NCBI GenBank assembly: GCA_903904765.1
Contig: CAIVEA010000128.1
Coordinates: 1-6,379 of the forward strand
Source: an uncultured Chloroflexota bacterium
GTDB taxonomy: Bacteria; Chloroflexota; Anaerolineae; Aggregatilineales; Phototrophicaceae
DNA length: 6,379 bases
Direction: 5' to 3'
Each line of letters starts with the position of its first letter. Within the stretch, counting starts at the first letter, position 1. The notes beneath the pieces are model-generated. The model made no database searches. It was not told the DNA's origin and saw only the letters and a list, made by a program, of their open reading frames with translations. The position numbers and the translations under genes were made by a program. Below are positions 1-4,133 of this stretch, piece after piece.

Positions 1-2
1 AT

Positions 3-1055
3 GAGGGGAGCAGCGCCACCCTGCAAGACCTGACAAACGCCGTGCTGCTGGAGGATGCCACCGCCGCCCGCGTCGCTGTGGATGCCGGGAACTATACTGC
101 CGCCATCATCATTCCGGCGGATTTCAGCGCCCGCATCAGTTACGCGCAGAACAAGCCGATCGAAACCGGCAGCGTGGAGGTGTACGCCAACGGCGGCCAC
201 GCCATCACAGCAGGGGTCATCCGCAGTATCACCGAGAGCATCGGCAGCCAGATCGCCACCGGCACGATCACCGTCGCCGCCACCATTGACACCCTGATCG
301 AACGCGCCCGCAGCCATCCAACCTTCGGGCTGGCCTTCCTCGCCGCCTCCCAAAATGGCAGCTTCCAGCCGGATTTCGCCTGCGCCTTCGTGCCGAACCT
401 CAGCGGAATCGGCATTGAACAGCAAACGGTGGAAGGGCGCAGCAGCACCAGCCCCGCCGCGCTGCTGGTGTTCTTCGGCGCATCGCAGGCCATGTTCTTC
501 AGCCTGTTCATGGGACAGGAAGGCGTGAACAGCCTGTTCAACGAACGGCGACAGGGGACGCTCCAGAGGCTCATCATCTCGCCCACGCCGCGCCTGTACA
601 TCCTGATCGGCAAGCTGGGCGGCACATTTGTGGCCTGTACGCTGCAACTGGTGTTCCTGTTCATCGCGCTCACGCTGGTGGGCAGCATCCTGAACGGCGG
701 GCTGTTGTTCATCTGGGGCAACAACCTACCCATGATCGGCCTGACCATCCTCGGCGCGGCGCTGGCCGCCACCGGACTCGGCACACTGATGGCCGGACTC
801 GCCCGCACGCCGGAACAGGGGCAGATCATCAGCCAGTTGTTGAATATCGGGCTGGCGGCGCTGGGCGGTTCGTTCGGCTTCCAATTGCCAGAAATCGCCT
901 CGCGCTTCTCGGTCATCTACTGGGGCGCAGACGCATTCCGCAAGCTGGCCGCCGGACAGAACGACATCACACTCAACCTGATCGTCCTGTTCGCGCACGG
1001 CATCATCCTGTTTACGGTGGGCTTCTGGTTCTTCAACCGCCGTGCGGACATCTAG
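3..1055 (+). CDS. ABC-2 type transporter permease (5' partial)
   Basis: Integral membrane half of an ABC exporter; substrate unknown. The frame is open from base 3 with no stop upstream, so the gene starts outside the window; the GTG at 42 is internal. 350 residues are visible. The first ~150 form a polar extracytoplasmic domain, including the family-typical stretch 'AAIIIPADFSARI'. Five hydrophobic segments follow at about 152-172, 206-227, 244-265, 275-293 and 324-345. The hallmark ABC-2 cytoplasmic motif 'NERRQGTLQRLIISPTP' lies between the first two of these. An N-terminal membrane anchor is expected off the left edge, giving the ABC2_membrane_3 (YbhR/YbhS-like) topology. It ends in TAG at 1053-1055, 11 bases before the preferred ATG of a second permease, so the two probably make a heterodimer energised by an ATPase encoded upstream. 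Family assignment is firm; direction (export) and substrate are inferred from the family. Confidence 0.9.
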   Translation, partial: EGSSATLQDLTNAVLLEDATAARVAVDAGNYTAAIIIPADFSARISYAQNKPIETGSVEVYANGGHAITAGVIRSITESIGSQIATGTITVAATIDTLIERARSHPTFGLAFLAASQNGSFQPDFACAFVPNLSGIGIEQQTVEGRSSTSPAALLVFFGASQAMFFSLFMGQEGVNSLFNERRQGTLQRLIISPTPRLYILIGKLGGTFVACTLQLVFLFIALTLVGSILNGGLLFIWGNNLPMIGLTILGAALAATGLGTLMAGLARTPEQGQIISQLLNIGLAALGGSFGFQLPEIASRFSVIYWGADAFRKLAAGQNDITLNLIVLFAHGIILFTVGFWFFNRRADI

Positions 1056-1058
1056 GGG
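1054..1058 (+). promoter_or_regulatory. Shine-Dalgarno site for the second permease
   Basis: AGGGG overlaps the TAG stop of the first permease. It is 8 bases before the ATG at 1067 but only 5 before the in-frame GTG at 1064. The spacing favours ATG 1067 as the true start. The overlap with the upstream stop suggests translational coupling of the two permeases. Confidence 0.6.
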
Positions 1059-1063
1059 AAAAT

Positions 1064-2329
1064 GTGATGCGTAAAATGCTATATATCGCACTGAATGACC
1101 TGCGGGTGTTCTTCAAAGAACCGGGAGCACTCGTAACCATTATCCTTGTCCCCACCATGCTCATGCTGGCGATTGGCTACAGCATCGGGCAGACGGCGGT
1201 TGCCCCCACACAGGTGCGGGTGGATGTGCTGAACAACGATGGCAGCGCCCTCACCGAACGCCTGCTGGAACAAATCCGCGCCGCCAACAATGCCCTCGTG
1301 CTGTGCCCGATGGATGACCGCGATGGCTCGTGCCGGCTGGATGGCGCACAACCGTTAACCGCCGAGGCCATCAGCCGCCGCCTGCTGGACAAGGTGACGC
1401 AGGCCGCCCTCGAAATTCCGGCAGGCTTCGGCGCGGCACTCGACTCCGGTCAGACCGTCACCCTGATCTACCGTTCCAACAACAATGCCGGTTCGCCCGG
1501 AATCGCCCTGCAAGCGGTACAGGCGGCAGCACAACGCTTGAGTGGCGCACAGGTGGCCGCACAGGTCGGCCTGTCGGTGGCGGAAGCTTACCCGCCCGTC
1601 GGCTTCACAGATGATGCCGATCGCAGCGCCTTCCGGCAGGGCGTGTATGACCACGCCACGACGTTGTGGACGCAAAATCCGGTGCGCGTAAACTACGTGC
1701 AGAGTACCACGCCCAACGCGCCCGCCACCTCCAGCACGCAAGCCGGTTTCGGGCAGTCCGTCCCCGGCATGGGCAGCATGTTCGTCATGTTCACCGTGAT
1801 GACCGCGCTGTACGCCATCCTGCGCGAACGCCGCAACTGGACGTTCCAGCGGCTGGTGATGATGCCGGTTGACCGCCGTTCGATTCTGGCGGGCAAAATC
1901 CTGATGTGGTTCACCGCCGGCATGATCGAGTATGCTATCGTGTTCGGTATCGGCCTGCTGATCGGGCTGAATCTGGGGAACGACCTGCTGGCGCTGCTGC
2001 TGGTGATGGTCAGCTTTACGCTGTGCATCACCGCCCTCACCTTCACCATCTCCACGCTGGTCAAAACCGACGCGCAGGCCAACAGCACCAGCAACCTGCT
2101 GGCACTCAGCCTAGCACCACTGGGCGGGGCGTGGTGGCCGCTGGAAATCGTGCCGCCCTTCATGCGGTCCATCGGGCATATCTCGCCCGTCGCATGGGCG
2201 ATGGATGCCTATAACAAACTGCTGTTTGAACAGGGGACGCTGGTGACGGTGCTGCCGGAGATCGGGGTGCTGCTGGCGATCACGGCGGTACTGTTCTTCA
2301 TCGCGGTGCGCCGCTTCAAATACGAGTAG
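1064..2329 (+). CDS. ABC-2 type transporter permease, second subunit
   Basis: Second membrane subunit of the same predicted ABC exporter, 421 residues if started at GTG 1064, or 420 from the better-spaced ATG at 1067. Topology fits ABC2_membrane_3: a first membrane segment at about 22-41, then a large extracytoplasmic domain (about 42-231) rich in Ala, Gln and Thr. Further hydrophobic segments lie near 232-252, 279-302, 305-333, 343-362 and 397-415. The cytoplasmic motif 'RERRNWTFQRLVMMPVDRR' (254-272) corresponds to 'ERRQGTLQRL' of its partner, with the usual Gly-Thr replaced by Trp-Thr. 'GHISPVAWAMDAYNKLL' near 371-387 is typical of the C-terminal half. The outer domain has two Cys residues (81 and 90) flanking an acidic loop, which could form a disulfide. 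It diverges from the first permease, so the pair is a heterodimer rather than a recent duplication. Substrate unknown. Confidence 0.92.
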   Translation: MMRKMLYIALNDLRVFFKEPGALVTIILVPTMLMLAIGYSIGQTAVAPTQVRVDVLNNDGSALTERLLEQIRAANNALVLCPMDDRDGSCRLDGAQPLTAEAISRRLLDKVTQAALEIPAGFGAALDSGQTVTLIYRSNNNAGSPGIALQAVQAAAQRLSGAQVAAQVGLSVAEAYPPVGFTDDADRSAFRQGVYDHATTLWTQNPVRVNYVQSTTPNAPATSSTQAGFGQSVPGMGSMFVMFTVMTALYAILRERRNWTFQRLVMMPVDRRSILAGKILMWFTAGMIEYAIVFGIGLLIGLNLGNDLLALLLVMVSFTLCITALTFTISTLVKTDAQANSTSNLLALSLAPLGGAWWPLEIVPPFMRSIGHISPVAWAMDAYNKLLFEQGTLVTVLPEIGVLLAITAVLFFIAVRRFKYE

Positions 2330-2331
2330 CG

Positions 2332-2380
2332 CCCTCACCCCTACCCCTCTCCCAACCGCTGAGTACAGCTAGGAGAGGGG
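2332..2380 (+). repeat. C-rich palindromic intergenic repeat, copy 1
   Basis: Begins two bases after the second permease stop codon. Four C-runs (2332-2334, 2338-2341, 2344-2347, 2351-2353) lead into a perfect 9-bp inverted repeat, CCCCTCTCC (2344-2352) with GGAGAGGGG (2372-2380). The 19-base loop contains a small nested hairpin (GCTG 2358-2361 with CAGC 2366-2369). There is no T-tract after it, so it is not a classical intrinsic terminator. It resembles the dispersed 'CCCTCACCCCTA..CCCCTCTCCC' class of intergenic repeats that I recall from Chloroflexota and Cyanobacteria. A related copy lies at 4062-4112. REP-like behaviour is inferred. Confidence 0.6.
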
Positions 2381-2416
2381 GAAACGGACACTTGCAAGGG
2401 TGACGGGTGCAAAATA

Positions 2417-2450
2417 AAAACGGGATACGGCGCAAACCGTATCCCGTGTT
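2417..2450 (-). terminator. Rho-independent terminator of the MBL-fold gene (possibly bidirectional)
   Basis: A perfect 10-bp stem, CGGGATACGG (2421-2430) with CCGTATCCCG (2437-2446), has a 6-base loop and is extended by an A-T pair at 2420/2447. Read on the - strand, the stem begins 16 bases after the hydrolase stop and is followed by TTTTTATTTT, a textbook intrinsic terminator. Read on the + strand, it lies 91 bases after the permease stop and is followed by the weaker TGTTCTCTTT, so it may also stop the converging permease transcript. Confidence 0.88.
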
Positions 2451-2462
2451 CTCTTTACCATG

Positions 2463-3170
2463 TCACTCGTAAAACGCGGGTGCTTTGTGGAGCGTGTCCC
2501 ATTGATCTTTGTCGTGACCGAAGATCACCAGCCCGATTTGCTCCCGTTCGACCAGATCAAGCAGTTTAATCGTGCTGGCACGGGTCGCTTCCGCGTCCGG
2601 GTTGCTGCCATCATCCTGCGCGTCACGGGTGAATCCCGCACCGAAGGGGACTGCATCCACCGTCAACAGAATCGCCCCCGTTTTAGGCAGCCGCACCAGC
2701 ACCGATTGATGCCCCGGCACATGCCCGCTGGTTTCAATCAGTTCCAGCCCCGGCAGTAGTTCCGTGTCGCCGTCCACCAACCGGATGCGCTCCATCGGTT
2801 GCTCCCACTGAGGACGATTGGCGGCAAAGCGCGGGTTGGTAGCCGCGTCCAGATGATGGTCGCGCTGCACCACATACTGCGCCTTCGTGAAAGCAGCATG
2901 CCGTCCAGCGTGGTCAATATCATAGTGCGTCGAAATGACGGTATCTATAGCGTCCGGTTGTATGCCCATGCGTGCCAGCTGCTCGATCACGGTCTGCCCG
3001 TTCTCGAACTCGGTTTCGCCTTCCGGCATCACTTCCGGCAGACCCGTGTCAATCAGAATATTCCTGCCGTCATCCGTTTGCACCAGATAGCACACAATCG
3101 GAATCTGGTACTCCGGCACAGACCCCACTTCCATCAGATAAAGACGCTTCACAGCATTCTGGCTCATCAT
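2463..3170 (-). CDS. MBL-fold metallo-hydrolase, AHL-lactonase (AiiA)-like, variant HxDxDH site
   Basis: Soluble 235-residue metallo-beta-lactamase-fold hydrolase without signal peptide, so probably cytoplasmic. Alignment from memory with Bacillus AiiA (N-acyl-homoserine lactonase) is good along the length: 'KRLYLMEVG' start, 'CYLVQTDDGRNILIDTGLPE' (27-46), metal motif 'STHYDIDHAG' (80-89), 'TSGHVPGHQSVLVRL' (147-161), 'LLTVDAVPF' (168-176) and a final 'IFGHDKDQ' (216-223). Predicted ligands are H82, D84, D86, H87, H150, D172 and H219. The second His of the usual HxHxDH is Asp (D84; codon GAT read directly), and the AiiA active-site Tyr after the bridging Asp is replaced by Pro. Lactonase activity is therefore uncertain; another ester or lactone may be the substrate. 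It lies 62 bases after a DtxR/MntR-like gene on the same strand and is followed by a strong terminator, so it is probably last in its operon. ATG 3170 is followed by an in-frame ATG at 3167 with better ribosome-site spacing. Confidence 0.88.
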   Translation of the reverse strand: MMSQNAVKRLYLMEVGSVPEYQIPIVCYLVQTDDGRNILIDTGLPEVMPEGETEFENGQTVIEQLARMGIQPDAIDTVISTHYDIDHAGRHAAFTKAQYVVQRDHHLDAATNPRFAANRPQWEQPMERIRLVDGDTELLPGLELIETSGHVPGHQSVLVRLPKTGAILLTVDAVPFGAGFTRDAQDDGSNPDAEATRASTIKLLDLVEREQIGLVIFGHDKDQWDTLHKAPAFYE

Positions 3171-3174
3171 CTTT

Positions 3175-3179
3175 TCCTT
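3175..3179 (-). promoter_or_regulatory. Shine-Dalgarno site for the MBL-fold gene
   Basis: AAGGA on the - strand lies 4 bases before ATG 3170 and 7 bases before ATG 3167. The spacing favours the second of the two tandem ATG codons, which would shorten the protein by one residue. Confidence 0.55.
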
Positions 3180-3232
3180 ATTTTGTTGTGTGTGATCGGG
3201 TGAGGAAAACGCGAAAACAGCCGTTTACGGGG

Positions 3233-3919
3233 TTAATTCAACTCAAATTCGGCTTCGTGGCACACGCGCAGCGCACCCGCCAGCTCGTGACCGATGACCT
3301 GCACCGCGCCATTCACACGCAGTTGCAGCGGTCCGTTGAAGGGCGCACGTTCCACCAACGTGAAGCGCGTACCGGGCATCAACCCCAGCGAGGCCAGATA
3401 TTGCAGGCGTTCCGCGTCGTGGGTATGCACGCGACTGAGTACCCAGTCGCATCCGGCTTCCACCGCGTTCAGCGGGTAATCCACCACCTGCGGCATCCGC
3501 GCATCGGGGGTGGGAATGGGTTCACCATGCGGGCAGCGTTTGGGATACCCTGCCAGCTTTTCCATACGCATCACCAGATCGTCGCTCACAACTGCACCCA
3601 TCTCGTCGGCATCGTCATGCACTTCGTGCCAACCGAAGCGCATCACATCCACCAGAAAACGCTCCACAAGGCGGTGGCGGCGGATGGAAAGCAACGCCTC
3701 CCGTTCACCCTGCTCGGTCAGGCAGATGCCGCGATACGGCTCATGTTCCAGATAGCCGGCAGCCTTCAGGCGCTGCACCATGCGCGTGACAGCAGGCGCA
3801 GAAACGCCCAGTACATCCGCCAGTTCCGAGGTGGAAATGAACGGATTGCCGTCCTGATAGTACGCCAAGCGATAAGCTTCGGCTAAATATTCTTGCATGG
3901 CCGGACTTGCAGACATCAA
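3233..3919 (-). CDS. DtxR/MntR-family transcriptional regulator with FeoA-like C-terminal domain
   Basis: Predicted DNA-binding metalloregulator of 228 residues from TTG 3919, or 227 from the preferred ATG 3916. Residues ~8-75 form the winged helix-turn-helix: 'ISTSELADVLGVSAPAVTRM' (28-47) is the HTH and 'YLEHEPYRGICLTEQG' the wing, closest in style to MntR. Residues ~76-145 form the dimerisation/metal domain with 'RRHRLVERFL' (80-89), 'HEVHDDADEMGAVVSDDL' (98-115) and the 'RCPHGEPIP' loop (128-136). Residues ~148-226 form an SH3-like FeoA domain ('LASLGLMPGTRFTLVERAPF'), as in DtxR/IdeR/SirR. By alignment from memory, H82 and D105 keep ligand positions, but the adjacent Glu-His ligand pair (E102/H103 of B. 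subtilis MntR; E105/H106 of DtxR) is Gly108-Ala109, so metal response may be altered. Likely target genes are metal uptake genes (family knowledge) or the downstream hydrolase (inference). It has its own candidate promoter. Confidence 0.9.
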   Translation of the reverse strand: MMSASPAMQEYLAEAYRLAYYQDGNPFISTSELADVLGVSAPAVTRMVQRLKAAGYLEHEPYRGICLTEQGEREALLSIRRHRLVERFLVDVMRFGWHEVHDDADEMGAVVSDDLVMRMEKLAGYPKRCPHGEPIPTPDARMPQVVDYPLNAVEAGCDWVLSRVHTHDAERLQYLASLGLMPGTRFTLVERAPFNGPLQLRVNGAVQVIGHELAGALRVCHEAEFELN

Positions 3920-3925
3920 CGAACG

Positions 3926-3933
3926 TTCCGCCT
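3926..3933 (-). promoter_or_regulatory. Shine-Dalgarno-like site for the DtxR-family gene
   Basis: AGGCGGAA on the - strand ends 9 bases before ATG 3916 and 6 before the alternative in-frame TTG 3919. ATG 3916 is preferred because of codon strength and adequate spacing. The 8-bp palindrome GAACGTTC (3921-3928) overlaps this site, which could affect ribosome access, but it is short. Confidence 0.4.
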
Positions 3934-3962
3934 GATAACGAATAATGCTAACAGCAATGATA

Positions 3963-3992
3963 AATATAGTCTTGAATGACGTATTTTCGCAA
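3963..3992 (-). promoter_or_regulatory. Candidate sigma-70-type promoter of the DtxR-family gene
   Basis: On the - strand, TTGCGA (3992-3987) and TATATT (3968-3963) are separated by 18 bases inside an AT-rich stretch that contrasts with the GC-rich genes. Transcription would start near 3956, about 40 bases before the start codon. A short dyad TGCT-AAC-AGCA (3946-3956) falls at the predicted start point and could be an operator, perhaps for self-regulation as is common in this family; it does not match a known DtxR or MntR box that I remember. Confidence 0.42.
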
Positions 3993-4061
3993 GGGTTAAA
4001 GATGGAGTTAAATGAGGGTTTGACAAGAAAATGCGATACGGTGGCGGATTAAATGCAGAAT

Positions 4062-4112
4062 CCCCTCCCCTTTTTCCCCTCCGCCATGCATGGGGAGGGG
4101 TTAGGGATGGGG
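4062..4112 (-). repeat. C/G-rich palindromic intergenic repeat, copy 2
   Basis: Located just past the pheT stop (4134-4136) and in the same orientation relative to pheT as copy 1 is to the permease. GGGGAGGGG (4092-4100) can pair perfectly with CCCCTCCCC (4062-4070, 9 bp, 21-base loop). Alternatively, 4076-4088 pairs with 4089-4100, a 12-bp near-perfect palindrome centred on ATGCAT with one bulged G at 4083. No T-tract follows on the - strand, so it is not a standard terminator. The outer part, read on the - strand, is related to the 'CCCTCACCCCTA' start of the 2332-2380 repeat. Confidence 0.55.
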
Positions 4113-4133
4113 ACTCGTGAGCTTCAGCGCAAA

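Noticed and set aside
140..916. Open frame of 258 codons on the - strand opposite the first permease
   Set aside because: Shadow of the permease gene; no recognisable domain, and the + strand frame carries unmistakable ABC-2 motifs.
2392..2412. TTGCA/TGCAA inverted repeat with an 11-base loop, and a short GGGTG direct repeat inside it
   Set aside because: Too short to distinguish from chance and not linked to a feature.
3185..3232. Possible terminator between the regulator and the hydrolase (CCGT-TT-ACGG at 3222-3231 area)
   Set aside because: The stem is only 4 bp with a 2-base loop, too weak to be called a terminator despite T-rich sequence after it on the - strand.
2799..3886. Overlapping + strand open frames opposite the hydrolase and regulator
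   Set aside because: They overlap two well-identified - strand genes, have unnatural composition, and cross the intergenic spacer without a plausible start site.
3921..3928. GAACGTTC palindrome as an operator for the regulator
   Set aside because: Only 8 bp, lies in the leader between the predicted transcription start and the start codon, and does not match a DtxR/MntR box known to me.
4020..4053. Perfect TTGACA (4020-4025) on the + strand as a promoter
   Set aside because: No acceptable -10 box occurs 16-18 bases downstream (the sequence there is GGCGGA), and there is no real + strand gene to drive.
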